Shown: positions 9,360-17,598, counted from the stretch's first letter. The stretch: 64,000 bases of DNA from Tritrichomonas musculus (GCA_039105265.1 JAPFFF010000007.1:4092001-4156000); one strand, 5' to 3'. The notes: generated by a model from the letters alone, not told the origin. Numbers and translations are program-made.

Positions 9360-9935
9360 ATGTCTTTAAACCGTGCACGTATTCTTTCCAGTGAAAATGA
9401 TGCATCAGTTAAGCAGGAACAATCAACCAGTATTAATATAAACATCAAACCAAAGCAACCACAACCAGTTGAATATCCATCAGTTCAACCATTACCACAA
9501 TCATCTCAAGCCACAAATTTTACTATACCTCAGATGAGTGGAGTATATCAATCACAGCATCCAACAAACAACGTTTCCCTAGAAAGGGGTATAAGTGATA
9601 TAGGAGCTGATATAACAGAACTTGAAACCAAAAACAAATTCCTTGAGATATTGTTATCAATCTATGAAACAAATCCAATAAAAGTCAATGATTTATTGAT
9701 TTGTCATTCAAATACATTAATGGAACTCATCAAATTACTAACACAAGCAGATAAAGTTGAATTGATTGTCAATGATGATTGTTCGTGTAATGGTTGCGTT
9801 TCTCGTTCCAAATATCTTTTGATTGATAGGATTTTGGTGTACAAAAATAATGAATCAAATGACTTGAAATACAAATATAATAGCATTTATACCGAACTCA
9901 TTAGACACAACATTTCATTAAAAACATGTATTTAA
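9360..9935 (+). CDS. 191-aa protein next to membrane protein and ATPase
   Basis: Orthologue of 14696-15304 in Pol-D: both begin MSL..ARILSSENDASVKQEQ, have a Pro/Gln-rich middle and end in a conserved domain of about 100 residues with FLEILL-IYETNP, CHSNTLMELIK and a Cys-rich CSCNGC motif. The CH and C-x-x-C residues could bind zinc. Function is unknown; the fixed order 191/202-aa, membrane protein, ATPase in two divergent subfamilies suggests a virion or packaging role. A short palindrome CCCTAGAAAGGG (9577-9588) lies in the variable middle. TTTATTTTT precedes the start. Confidence 0.7.
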   Translation: MSLNRARILSSENDASVKQEQSTSININIKPKQPQPVEYPSVQPLPQSSQATNFTIPQMSGVYQSQHPTNNVSLERGISDIGADITELETKNKFLEILLSIYETNPIKVNDLLICHSNTLMELIKLLTQADKVELIVNDDCSCNGCVSRSKYLLIDRILVYKNNESNDLKYKYNSIYTELIRHNISLKTCI

Positions 9936-9945
9936 AAACTAATAA

Positions 9946-10077
9946 ATGATATATGAAATATTAGTGGTTTCATTATTAACAGGTTTATTTTTAGTGAAGC
10001 TTGTTGAAGTATCATTAATGATGCCTGACAAAGAACCAGAACTCAGTGAAGAGATAAGAACAAAAATGTATTCATGA
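9946..10077 (+). CDS. Small single-span membrane protein (43 aa)
   Basis: Reads MIYEILVVSLLTGLFLVKLV then an acidic tail (PDKEPELSEEIRTKMYS). One hydrophobic segment of about 20 residues from the start would span a membrane. It matches the 49-aa frame at 14536-14685 in Pol-D in size, hydrophobic segment, the E-PEL--E-R--(L/M)Y tail and position directly before the packaging ATPase. Conservation of the tail at protein level in diverged elements supports a real gene. A role in an internal membrane or entry is a guess. Confidence 0.65.
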   Translation: MIYEILVVSLLTGLFLVKLVEVSLMMPDKEPELSEEIRTKMYS

Positions 10078-10101
10078 AGAGCTTTAACGAAAACTAAAGA
10101 A

Positions 10102-11046
10102 ATGAAAGGTTTCATGAAACCCACTCAGTTTAATTATAAAGAGGTTTTATTTTCTAATAGCTCTGATTATGATGATGACCAAATGAGTTTTGCATTTGAA
10201 TATGAATCATTCAAGCCAACAGTTAATGAAACAACATTTAATATTGATGACGAGATGAATAAAGCATATCAACGCAATGAATCAAAAATAAAGAATGAAT
10301 CAATCAGACCAATCGCAAACGGTATTTATTCATATTACAATTCATTGAACATACTCGTTGGTCAGCAAGGTAAAGGAAAGAGTCATATAATGCTACGAGA
10401 TGTTATTCAAATGTCTCGAATGAAGAACGCTGGCTTTCATTTAATTGTTTATGTATCACGAAACGGAACAATCAATGATGCAACATTCGAAAGCCAACGC
10501 GAATTGATACAGCTACCAATAAAAACTGTTGCTGACAGCAATGCTGAAGAATATCTTAAACAACTTGATTTATATAAAGAATTGTATAACAAATATTCAT
10601 CAACACCAAAAATAGTAATCGAAGGGACGGAGTCCCCTTTTGCGAAGCAAAATGAAAAGAAGTTAAACGATATGTTTGAGTTTCTTCATATCAATAAACT
10701 AGGTCAACCAAATAAACCACTAAATACTATCATTCTTTGTGAAGACTTCTTGAAATCGAAACTAATTAAATCATCCTATTTTATCAATACCATCAGTCAG
10801 CTTCGACATAAGAATCTAATCATATTCGTTAACATCCAGTTCTTCAAAGCTTTAACAACAGAATGGAAAAATAATGCAACATCATTCTTCATCTTTAGTG
10901 GTTATTCACGACAGAAACTCGGCTACATATATCAACAAGTTCCATTCCCAATAGAGTTCGAAGAGTTATGGAATCGATACAGAACAATGAAAGCACATCA
11001 ATTCGTTTTAGTCAATGTTCGAACTAATAACCTTTCATTCATCTAA
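10102..11046 (+). CDS. A32/FtsK-like genome-packaging ATPase
   Basis: 314 aa. Walker A GQQGKGKSH at about 87-95, Walker B region TIILCEDFLKS at about 208-218, and the sensor-like ISQLRHKN and GYSRQKLGYI blocks. Such ATPases pump element DNA into the capsid. Relatives: 13493-14482 and 63264-64000. Relative to Pol-F, this copy has about ten extra residues at about 175 encoded by two hairpins, GGGAC-GGA-GTCCC (10624-10636) and TTTTGC-GAA-GCAAAA (10638-10652); Pol-D has a different hairpin at the same site. The gene overlaps the 152-aa gene tail to tail by 12 bases, as in Pol-F. Confidence 0.92.
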   Translation: MKGFMKPTQFNYKEVLFSNSSDYDDDQMSFAFEYESFKPTVNETTFNIDDEMNKAYQRNESKIKNESIRPIANGIYSYYNSLNILVGQQGKGKSHIMLRDVIQMSRMKNAGFHLIVYVSRNGTINDATFESQRELIQLPIKTVADSNAEEYLKQLDLYKELYNKYSSTPKIVIEGTESPFAKQNEKKLNDMFEFLHINKLGQPNKPLNTIILCEDFLKSKLIKSSYFINTISQLRHKNLIIFVNIQFFKALTTEWKNNATSFFIFSGYSRQKLGYIYQQVPFPIEFEELWNRYRTMKAHQFVLVNVRTNNLSFI

Positions 11047-11493
11047 TACAATTTGTTGTTGAACACCAACAAACAGCTGTGGTGTATTGATATTATATTT
11101 TTGTCTCATTTGTTCAATCAATTCCTTTGTTTTCTTATCTGTTGCTTTCCTTATGCTGTAATTATAATACTTATATTCTTTGAATGATTGTTCTTCACTT
11201 GAACCTTCAACGAAGAATTCAATGGATGTTGTTGATATTCTTCTTCTAACATTTGATGTAAGTGTTATGTATTCAAGACCGAGTTCAACAATCTTATCAT
11301 GATAGAATCGTTTGAATTCATTCTCTTTGTTCTTCAATGATATGTACATCACTTTAGCTTTATATGTAGCCTTTCCACTTGGTATTGGATATCTATCACA
11401 CAATATTGAGAAATCACATTGTTTAAACTTCTCTGTTTCATCCAGCATATCAATCAATGAATTGATGTAATCATAAACCTTTGGTGTTGACAT
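11035..11493 (-). CDS. 152-aa TIR-proximal protein
   Basis: Family of 152-158 aa proteins also at 1-253, 13020-13496 and 62817-63275. Conserved: KVY-YIN-L near the start, QC-F-ILCD-(F/Y)P, LTSN-RRK/RIS, EFFV-G, and YYNYSI-. No known fold is recognised and no protease-like His/Cys pair is conserved. It always sits between the terminus and the ATPase and converges with the ATPase. Close to its start begins a divergent 32-aa frame (11503). Confidence 0.75.
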   Translation of the reverse strand: MSTPKVYDYINSLIDMLDETEKFKQCDFSILCDRYPIPSGKATYKAKVMYISLKNKENEFKRFYHDKIVELGLEYITLTSNVRRRISTTSIEFFVEGSSEEQSFKEYKYYNYSIRKATDKKTKELIEQMRQKYNINTPQLFVGVQQQIVLDE

Positions 11494-11502
11494 GTCTTTA
11501 TC

Positions 11503-11601
11503 ATGAAATTAAAAAATAAAAACGTCATTGAAGACATCAACAGTCTCAAAAATAAAGTGCATCAACTTGAGAATGAATTAAATGAATTGTCTAATAAATG
11601 A
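11503..11601 (+). CDS. 32-aa coiled-coil peptide, related to the end of the 77-aa protein of Pol-D
   Basis: The peptide contains VIEDINSLKNKVHQLENEL, matching LIEDINSLKEKVAKLENEL at the C-terminus of 18342-18575 in Pol-D, which lies in a quite different place. It may be a moved fragment or a very small gene; it starts 9 bases from the divergent 152-aa gene. The similarity is plain, the gene status is not. Confidence 0.4.
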   Translation: MKLKNKNVIEDINSLKNKVHQLENELNELSNK

Positions 11602-11896
11602 AACATCAATTGATGGTAATCATTAAATGAGTTCATATTATTTTTGTTCATTAGTCGTGTTGACGGTGGGCTTTAGCTCGACGGAAACCGACTGATATAT
11701 ACTACTAAACAAGTTCAAAGATGAAGATTCAAAGATGAAGATTCAAAAGTGTCTACCCGATTTTTGAATGAAATGAGGGGCTAATTTTGAAAAAGTGGCA
11801 ATTTTTTGAGTCATGGCGCTGAGGTTTGGGGTCTGTAAACCCTATGACAAGGGGGTCATTTTTTATCCCCCCTCCAGACGGTCCACTATCACTACT
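11602..11896. repeat. Pol-B right terminal region
   Basis: Noncoding. From 11649 to about 11751 it mirrors 62344-62475 of Pol-F: a hairpin-rich GGTGGGCTTTAGC block, TATATACTACTAAAC, and repeated TTCAAAGATGAAGA units. The outermost 130 bases differ from Pol-F. Terminus at 11896. Confidence 0.7.
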
Positions 11897-11988
11897 AATG
11901 TTATCTATTCACAGTTCATCAAGTATGGTATATCGTTGAAGATGGTATGTTGAGACAAACGTTAAATGCAAAAATAATGATTATATTT

Positions 11989-12647
11989 TTAGAATTGGAA
12001 TTCTGGATGATATGTTGGAATGAACGATTTCCATTCGTCAACTTTCTTGTGAGCATCATTCAATTGACACTTAAGATTGTTATCATTAGGATTTTCTTTG
12101 AGTTGTTGTTTAAGATTGTTGTACTTGTCAATTGCATGTTTCAAATCATCTTGTTCCCATGAATCAAGACTATGTATATCATCACGAACTCCCCAACATT
12201 GTTTGTTGACTAATTCTACATCGATCTTTAATGTAATCTTTTTGGCAATTGCTTTGAAGACTGGATTAGCATTCTCAATAGTGTCTGGTTTATGTTGTTT
12301 TTCAAGTGTTTCGTGAACTTTGTTATTAATGGAATTCATGATGTCTGCAACAGTGAAAGCATATTCAATATCAACCCATTCTGCAACGAAATGGATGAGA
12401 TCTGGGTGAACATATACGCCTTTGAAATCATTCTCAATATTAGTTAATGTGTATTTTGGCAATGAATTTGGGTGTGGACAATTTCGTCCGGACCTATTTT
12501 TAATCCAGTATTGACATATTTGATTGAATCTATCACTTTGAATGTATTTACGTGCACGTCTTGAATCATTACCAAGCTTACTTGCATTGATGTATCCATC
12601 TTTGTCTCGAATCATTACAGATATTCCATTGAATGTACCACGAGTGA
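11989..12647 (-). CDS. KilA-N domain protein, main part (interrupted by Pol-D)
   Basis: A classic KilA-N domain: DGYINASKLGNDSRRARKYI, then the NIENDFKGVYVHPDLIHFVAEWV block, followed by a helical, charged C-terminus (DLKHAIDKYNNLKQQLKE). It differs strongly from the DUF3627-type KilA-N genes of the other elements. Pol-D entered near the start of the gene, with GAGTGA on both sides. The 5' part beyond Pol-D has a TAACGATA box (37466-37473, minus strand) 15 bases before an ATG at 37451, like the MYB-recognition element of Trichomonas promoters. Confidence 0.85.
12642..12647. repeat. Target site duplication of Pol-D, left copy (GAGTGA)
   Basis: Six bases directly before the AGTAGTGATAG terminus, repeated at 37400-37405 directly after the other terminus. 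Six-base duplications are the rule for Mavericks/Polintons. Confidence 0.95.
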
Positions 12648-12864
12648 AGTAGTGATAGTGTATCAATAATCCAGGTCAGATAGAATCCACTTAAAACGCC
12701 CATAAATGGCCCATTTTTGGGCCCATATTCGGGTTAAAATTCAAAATCCACATATGGGACCCATACCGCATACTACCCCAAAACGCTTATAAAACGCCCA
12801 TATTCGGGCCCATACAAATTCCAAAAATAGCCCACTTATGGCCCACCTATGGACCACTTATGGC
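12648..12864 (+). repeat. Pol-D left terminal inverted repeat
   Basis: 217 bp beginning AGTAGTGATAGTG, matching the reverse of 37183-37399 with one difference. Beyond it the left end continues with its own minisatellite (12830-12933) that is much shorter on the right. Confidence 0.95.
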
Positions 12865-12933
12865 ACACTTATGGACCACCTATGGGACCACCTATAGAAC
12901 ACCTATGGGACCACTTATGGCCCACCTACGGCA
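12830..12933 (+). repeat. 12-bp minisatellite in Pol-D left end
   Basis: Units of the type CCACTTATGGCC / CCACCTATGGGA, about eight to nine copies. Equivalent arrays are at 342-452 (Pol-A) and 45703-45793 (Pol-E) with different copy numbers. Confidence 0.8.
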
Positions 12934-13000
12934 GACAAAAATATTCCATATTTGGGGACTCAGATGATTTTGGGAAAACCTATTTTATATTTGAATATTG

Positions 13001-13010
13001 ATTTTTTATC
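13001..13010 (+). promoter_or_regulatory. ATTTTTTATC box (set I)
   Basis: Ends 9 bases before the ATG at 13020; identical placement to the boxes at 263-272 and 45867-45876. Confidence 0.5.
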
Positions 13011-13019
13011 GCATCCCAA

Positions 13020-13496
13020 ATGGAAGCCACTCCAAGCTACTCCAAGGTCTACGAATACATCAACACACTAGTAGCCCTATTGCCAAAGCCTGATGAATTT
13101 GCACAATGCAATTTCGCGATATTATGTGACAAGTTCCCATTCAATTTGAAGAACTCATTGTACCTCGCGAAGGTCCTATATGTATCACTCCAGAATGATA
13201 CTGAAACCATTAGATTCTACCCTAATAAGCTCAAGGAGAACCTCGAATTTGTCAAATTGACATCCAATAGTAGACGCAAATTGAGTGTCAACATGCAGGA
13301 GTTCTTCGTAAATGGGAATACCGAAAAGCTGGAATACAAGGAATGCCCGTATTACAACTACTCGATTGAGAGAACCAATATAAATACCAAGGATCTCATC
13401 GCCAAATTACGTGAAAAATACGATATTGCAGAACCTGATGTATTCATCGGCAAGCATCAGGATTTGGTATTGGATGCTGACCCAGAGTTTGCCTAA
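13020..13496 (+). CDS. 158-aa TIR-proximal protein
   Basis: Same family as 11035-11493 (see the shared QCNFAILCDKFPF, LTSNSRRKLS, EFFVNG and YYNYSI blocks). The first 84 codons are nearly identical to the Pol-A copy at 1-253. It converges with the ATPase gene, overlapping by 4 bases. Function unknown. The set I box and terminus-next position suggest expression separate from the structural genes. Confidence 0.8.
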   Translation: MEATPSYSKVYEYINTLVALLPKPDEFAQCNFAILCDKFPFNLKNSLYLAKVLYVSLQNDTETIRFYPNKLKENLEFVKLTSNSRRKLSVNMQEFFVNGNTEKLEYKECPYYNYSIERTNINTKDLIAKLREKYDIAEPDVFIGKHQDLVLDADPEFA

Positions 13497-14482
13497 ACCT
13501 TTGAGTACACCACTTGCATATCATGTTCAACTGTGTTCACCAATATGAAATCATGTCCAGATAAGGTCCTATATTTTTGCCACAACTCCTCGAACTCACA
13601 AGGTATGCTCACCTGCTGATATATGTAATTGAGTTTCTGTCGCGAGAACCCATTGAATATGAAGAATGATGTGCAGTTATTTTTGTAATCGGTTGGCACC
13701 CCCTTGAAGAACTGGATATTGATGTACACGATTGAGTTCTTATGGCGCAACTGGGTGATATAGTTTGTGAAGTATGCTGACTTCAACAGCTTGCTCTTAA
13801 TGAAGTCCTCGCACAGGATTATGGTGTTGAGTGGTACATTGGGTTTCCCGAGTTTGTTGATATGGAGGAACTCAAACATCTGTTGCAGCTTGGAATCGGT
13901 CGCAGACAAGTCTGCTCCAGCTGACGCTTCAACTGTAGCCTTCCCAACTGAGCTATATTTGTTGTACAACTCCTTCCATAGATCGAGCTCCTTCAAATAC
14001 CGTTCAGCATTACTATCAGCGACGACCTCAATGGGCAAGTTGATGAGCTCGCGTTGAGATTCAAATGTGGAATCATTTATAATACCGTTCTTACTCACAT
14101 ACACGATCAGGTGGAACGGATTCTGCGAATCCTCAGGGGTTCCCCCAAAGCCCCCATTATTGAGCCTACTCATTTGAATGATATCGCGAATTACTGTATG
14201 GCTCTTGCCTTTGCCTTGTGATGCCACCAGTATGTTCAAAGTATTGTACCACGCATAGATCCCATTAGCGATTGGCCTTATGGATGCATTCGTGATTTTA
14301 TCCCTATTCTTGGAATAGGCCTCACTCATAGCCTCGTCAACATCAAACCTCTTGGATACAGGTTGCTGCTTCTGGTACCTATCGAATGTATCAAAATCAA
14401 TTGGATCTTCACTGGAACTGTCTGATAATTCAATAGATGTATAGTCGAAAAGAGTTGGTTGTAGGCGCTTGTAATATAACAT
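13493..14482 (-). CDS. A32/FtsK-like genome-packaging ATPase
   Basis: 329 aa; Walker A ASQGKGKSH at about 87-95, Walker B TIILCEDFIKS at about 230, and GFSRQKLNYI. Role: DNA packaging into the capsid, at the end of the element's life cycle. A TTTATTTTTG box (14488-14497) lies just before the start. Two segments absent from Pol-B or Pol-F are hairpin-coded: GGATTC-GCA-GAATCC on the coding strand (14118-14132) after residue 110, and GCAGAC..GTCTGC (13902-13915) near residue 190, the latter at the same site where Pol-B carries different hairpins. Confidence 0.93.
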   Translation of the reverse strand: MLYYKRLQPTLFDYTSIELSDSSSEDPIDFDTFDRYQKQQPVSKRFDVDEAMSEAYSKNRDKITNASIRPIANGIYAWYNTLNILVASQGKGKSHTVIRDIIQMSRLNNGGFGGTPEDSQNPFHLIVYVSKNGIINDSTFESQRELINLPIEVVADSNAERYLKELDLWKELYNKYSSVGKATVEASAGADLSATDSKLQQMFEFLHINKLGKPNVPLNTIILCEDFIKSKLLKSAYFTNYITQLRHKNSIVYINIQFFKGVPTDYKNNCTSFFIFNGFSRQKLNYIYQQVSIPCEFEELWQKYRTLSGHDFILVNTVEHDMQVVYSKV

Positions 14483-14487
14483 TTAAT

Positions 14488-14497
14488 CAAAAATAAA
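14488..14497 (-). promoter_or_regulatory. TTTATTTTTG box (set II) before ATPase
   Basis: Six bases upstream of the ATG at 14482; one of many set II boxes before late-type genes. Confidence 0.45.
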
Positions 14498-14535
14498 GCT
14501 TTTATGCGAAAAGATCTAAGTGGCGATGATGCCAC

Positions 14536-14685
14536 TTACGCATACAATGTACGCCTCAGCTCATCGGTCAGCTCAGGTGGTTCATCTTCAGCTGTAACCG
14601 ATACTAGCAATAGCAGTTCAACTACATTGGTCACCAATATCAACCCCAATAGTATATTCATAATGATTTCACTTGCGCTGGACAT
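14536..14685 (-). CDS. Small single-span membrane protein (49 aa)
   Basis: Hydrophobic segment IIMNILLGLILVTNVVELLL then an acidic tail ending PPELTDELRRTLYA. Orthologue of 9946-10077 in Pol-B; both precede the ATPase and follow the 191/202-aa gene. The cell or particle membrane it serves is unknown. Confidence 0.65.
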   Translation of the reverse strand: MSSASEIIMNILLGLILVTNVVELLLLVSVTAEDEPPELTDELRRTLYA

Positions 14686-14695
14686 TTATGCAAAT

Positions 14696-15304
14696 TTAAA
14701 TACAAATTTTGAGTGATATCGAGTGCCTTATGAGCTCGGTCCATACATGGTTATATCCATATTTCAACTCATTGGATACCCCGTTTTTGGACACCAATAT
14801 CTTATCGATTTTCATGTACTTCGAGTTTGAAACACAACCAGTGCACCCACTATCCTCATTGATGACCAGCTCAACCTTGTCAGCCTTAGTGAGTATCTTA
14901 ATGAGCTCCATCAGCGTATTGCTATGACACACTAGATAGTTGTTCATCCTCAGTGGATTGGTCTCATAGATATTCAGCAATATCTCGAGGAATTTATTTT
15001 TGGCACCCAAGTCGTCAGTGTCGAGGTCTAATGAACGATCGGTTGGTGTACTGTTTATTGGAGCAACTGATGGATATGGACCAGTTGTCGAGGCTGTAGT
15101 AAAATTTGCATCCTGTGTGCCATTTTGAGGATAACCCCCTTCGGGGTTGTATCCCATTTGGGGTTGCATCTGTGGGACTTGAGGGTATGATACCGGTTGA
15201 ACTGGTGGAGGTCTATTCGCAGCGATCTTAATATTCACATTCTGCTCTTGCTTAACACTCGCATCATTCTCACTTGATAGAATTCTAGCCTTATGGAGAG
15301 ACAT
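14696..15304 (-). CDS. 202-aa protein (191-aa family)
   Basis: Start at 15304 gives MSLHKARILSSEND, matching the Pol-B orthologue; the frame is open upstream only to a non-ATG codon. Pro/Gln-rich region at about 30-90 carries a hairpin CCCC-GAA-GGGG (coding strand, about 15135-15146). The conserved C-terminal domain has KFLEILLNIYETNP, CHSNTLMELIK and GCTGC. Sits between capsid and membrane-protein genes in one direction; a capsid-associated role is inferred. Confidence 0.7.
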   Translation of the reverse strand: MSLHKARILSSENDASVKQEQNVNIKIAANRPPPVQPVSYPQVPQMQPQMGYNPEGGYPQNGTQDANFTTASTTGPYPSVAPINSTPTDRSLDLDTDDLGAKNKFLEILLNIYETNPLRMNNYLVCHSNTLMELIKILTKADKVELVINEDSGCTGCVSNSKYMKIDKILVSKNGVSNELKYGYNHVWTELIRHSISLKICI

Positions 15305-15346
15305 TTCCAAAGTGCAAAAATATTTTTACCACTAATGCCATATTTC

Positions 15347-17299
15347 TCATGCCATTTCTGGATCAACTTGTGAGCCAGCTGGTGATTCATCATCGATATA
15401 TTCAAGACCATCGAGTGAGAGCTTGAAGTAGGTGTCTCTGCATAAACAGAGTTGTACAGGTGGTGGTCTAACAATGGCTCCACTTGGTTCGATAATCTTG
15501 TAATATGTATCATTATCACCAGTGAATATTGGTTGACCATTGACTTGTATTTGGATATTGCCTTTGCCACCATCTAAGCCATCATAACAGTATCCAGCAG
15601 ATGCACGTTCAGTTTGGACATTGAATACAAATGATGTGGCATCACTCAATGTATTTCGATATCGGACACCATTTTCATCGTTCTTGGGCATGGTGAAGCT
15701 ATCTTCGAATTCCTTTGAACATTGGAGTGTGATACCATCGAGGTCTCCAGCTGTTAATTGGCTTTCGAAGAATCTGGCGCCAATGGTACTGACATTCTCA
15801 TCTGGGAAGTTCTTACCACCGATATTCAAAAAGCAGTTTTGGTAAACGGGATTCTCAAATACAGTCAAATCATTGTGATGCTTGGGGAACAACAATGACA
15901 TGCTTGTGACATTGATTAATGGGATATTCAATGTAGACTTGATTCCGTTAGCGGCAGCTGCAATTGGGAATGCATGGTAATCTACCTTTTGAGATGGGAT
16001 TACTAGGCCTTCACGTAATATGGATTCAATGCTTGCACGAGTGGCTTCACAAACACCATAGCCTTGCATGTTGGACTTACAGAGAGTGATGGTCATTCGG
16101 TTAACAGTGAGTGTTGCTGGTTGTGATGAGTAATGAGCACTCATCAATTTATTAGCTTCGGTTTTAGATACGAAATTGACGTAGACATGACCTGCATGTG
16201 ATGGTTGAGGTAATTTACCATGTTCTTTGGTATATTGAGCTTGACAAATTGCTTTATTATCATCAGTCTTTTCAATTCCAAGTTCAGTAAATTCATCATC
16301 TGTAAATCCAAAGATGAATGAACAATTTTCAATCAGATCATCGAAATCACCTCCAGATGCAGATACGTATTGTTCTCTAACTTCATACTTCAATTGATAT
16401 TTAGTTGGTGTTGGTTCGGGAGATGGTGGGTTTGGATTATCACCAGGTCCTGGGATGATAGCCTCATTACCGATTTGAGTGAATTGGTGTTTGAGATGAC
16501 CATGAGCTTTGATTTGTTTGAGTTTATCGAGTTCCTCTGGGGATACGGTATCATTATCTTCTAGGAATGCCTTGGCTTCAGCAACCGTGTATGGGTCAAT
16601 GGCAGCCCAAACAAGACCAGCTGGACTGACTTGGAATCTAATGGATAAATCACCAATGATTCCATTAGGGAATAAGTCAAATGCCTGTAATGCAAGCAAG
16701 TCATCAAATGGTACATTCAAGTCGAATTCAGTTGTGGTCTTACCACCATCCTTGAAGCTATTGAGATTAACGTATGAACCAGCATGAGTTTGACTGTAAT
16801 TGCTGATGTTCTCCCATAAGCTGTGAACGAATCGGCGGCGCATCTTCTCAGTCTCTGGCTTCAAAACCGAGTATAGGAAGCCCTCGCGAATGCATTCATT
16901 TTGCTGATATCCGACATTGACATTGTTATGGAGAATCTCGAGCCTGTCAAACAATTGGTTCGAGGACTTGAATCCAACAAACAGTTTATAGAAGTTATTT
17001 GGATCATTGATCTCTTGCAATTTGGCCAAATCGGTGTTCAATTGCAAATCGAGTTTGATGTGGAATGTGAGGAAGCCTTTGTCGATATCGCTAATGAAGT
17101 GGTCGGGGTGAGTTAATGAAATCTGTGAGTACTGGCCTTGGTGAAATGGGGCTGGCTGGTCATGGCAATCGACTGTTCTAAATGAGAAGCTTCTGGTACC
17201 ATCATTCACATTGATGATATTTCGCATCTTCTGGAATGTGTCATTGACATTCCCAACCTCGTATTTCAAATTGTGAGCTCTTTCGTTCCTGTATCTCAT
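15347..17299 (-). CDS. Major capsid protein, double jelly-roll type
   Basis: 650 aa from the ATG at 17299 (MRYRNERAHN). Features typical of Polinton capsid proteins: an N-terminal segment on DRT-like SFSFRTVDCHDQ, a first barrel with LFVGFKSSNQLFDRLEILHNNV, and DLNVPFDDLLALQAFDLFPN with RFQVSPAGLVW, then a second half ending in a GYCYDGLDGGKG region. It would form trimeric capsomers of an icosahedral particle. The family call rests on overall length, the block pattern and position next to the small capsid-associated genes; no structure was compared. It is divergent from the 83-aa gene, the two sharing a 47-base intergenic region with ATTTTTG. Confidence 0.8.
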   Translation of the reverse strand: MRYRNERAHNLKYEVGNVNDTFQKMRNIINVNDGTRSFSFRTVDCHDQPAPFHQGQYSQISLTHPDHFISDIDKGFLTFHIKLDLQLNTDLAKLQEINDPNNFYKLFVGFKSSNQLFDRLEILHNNVNVGYQQNECIREGFLYSVLKPETEKMRRRFVHSLWENISNYSQTHAGSYVNLNSFKDGGKTTTEFDLNVPFDDLLALQAFDLFPNGIIGDLSIRFQVSPAGLVWAAIDPYTVAEAKAFLEDNDTVSPEELDKLKQIKAHGHLKHQFTQIGNEAIIPGPGDNPNPPSPEPTPTKYQLKYEVREQYVSASGGDFDDLIENCSFIFGFTDDEFTELGIEKTDDNKAICQAQYTKEHGKLPQPSHAGHVYVNFVSKTEANKLMSAHYSSQPATLTVNRMTITLCKSNMQGYGVCEATRASIESILREGLVIPSQKVDYHAFPIAAAANGIKSTLNIPLINVTSMSLLFPKHHNDLTVFENPVYQNCFLNIGGKNFPDENVSTIGARFFESQLTAGDLDGITLQCSKEFEDSFTMPKNDENGVRYRNTLSDATSFVFNVQTERASAGYCYDGLDGGKGNIQIQVNGQPIFTGDNDTYYKIIEPSGAIVRPPPVQLCLCRDTYFKLSLDGLEYIDDESPAGSQVDPEMA

Positions 17300-17346
17300 T
17301 TTGTATCTTGGAAAAAAGCTTGAAATCACATTTTTGTATATACCAA

Positions 17347-17598
17347 ATGGGTATTGGCATCTTCAAGAAGATTAAGAACGCTTTCAAGAACGTCGGCAGT
17401 AAGCTCAAGAATGCAGCTCAAACTGTCATCCGCAACATCCCAAGGGCAGTTGATATTGGTAAGGGTATCATCAATAGGATCAAGCCAATCGCCGACTTCA
17501 TACCAGGTGTTGGACCAGTTGTAGACACCATCAGTACTGGACTCAATTACGTAAGCAAAGCTAATGATATAGGCAAATCCATACTGGACAAGGTTTGA
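17347..17598 (+). CDS. 83-aa amphipathic capsid-associated protein candidate
   Basis: The start at 17347 (MGIGIFKKIKNAF) is preferred because the upstream extension overlaps the promoter-like ATTTTTG and the capsid gene. It has a basic amphipathic N-terminus (FKKIKNAFKNVGSKLKNA) and a Gly/Val/Pro hydrophobic middle (IADFIPGVGPVVDTI). Small basic amphipathic proteins beside capsid genes in adenoviruses and Polintons act in membrane disruption or as cement or core proteins; that comparison is inference. Confidence 0.6.
   Translation: MGIGIFKKIKNAFKNVGSKLKNAAQTVIRNIPRAVDIGKGIINRIKPIADFIPGVGPVVDTISTGLNYVSKANDIGKSILDKV

Larger units (their letters stand above)
713..11896. mobile_element. Pol-B: AT-rich Maverick/Polinton, left part outside window
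   Basis: The right terminus CACTATCACTACT ends at 11896 and is followed by AATGTT (11897-11902), probably one copy of its target duplication; the left end is out of view. Pol-A has inserted into its fibre gene. Visible parts in order: fibre 3' part, KilA-N, polymerase B, 134/184-aa family gene, 81-aa, 191-aa, small membrane protein, packaging ATPase, 152-aa gene, 32-aa coiled coil, terminus. Capsid and integrase genes must lie to the left if present. Most frames are long and open; apart from the insertion about one break is suspected. Age: fairly young, though older than Pol-A, which sits in it. Confidence 0.8.
11897..12647. mobile_element. Pol-C, left piece of the host element
   Basis: DNA between the right end of Pol-B and the left end of Pol-D. 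It carries the main part of a KilA-N gene whose 5' end lies at about 37.40-37.45 kb, beyond Pol-D, which proves that this piece and 37406-45509 were once continuous. Neither end of Pol-C is visible. AT-rich. Calling it a Polinton rests on its fibre gene and a structural-domain gene shared with Pol-D and Pol-E; a larger integrated DNA virus is possible. Confidence 0.65.

Noticed and set aside
11897-12647. Ordinary host gene DNA between Pol-B and Pol-D
   Set aside because: The KilA-N gene continues beyond Pol-D into Pol-C sequence with element-type genes, so an outer element is the simpler reading, though not proven.
17308-17346. N-terminal extension of the 83-aa protein
   Set aside because: It would cover the ATTTTTG box and overlap the capsid gene; the ATG at 17347 fits the spacing of other genes.
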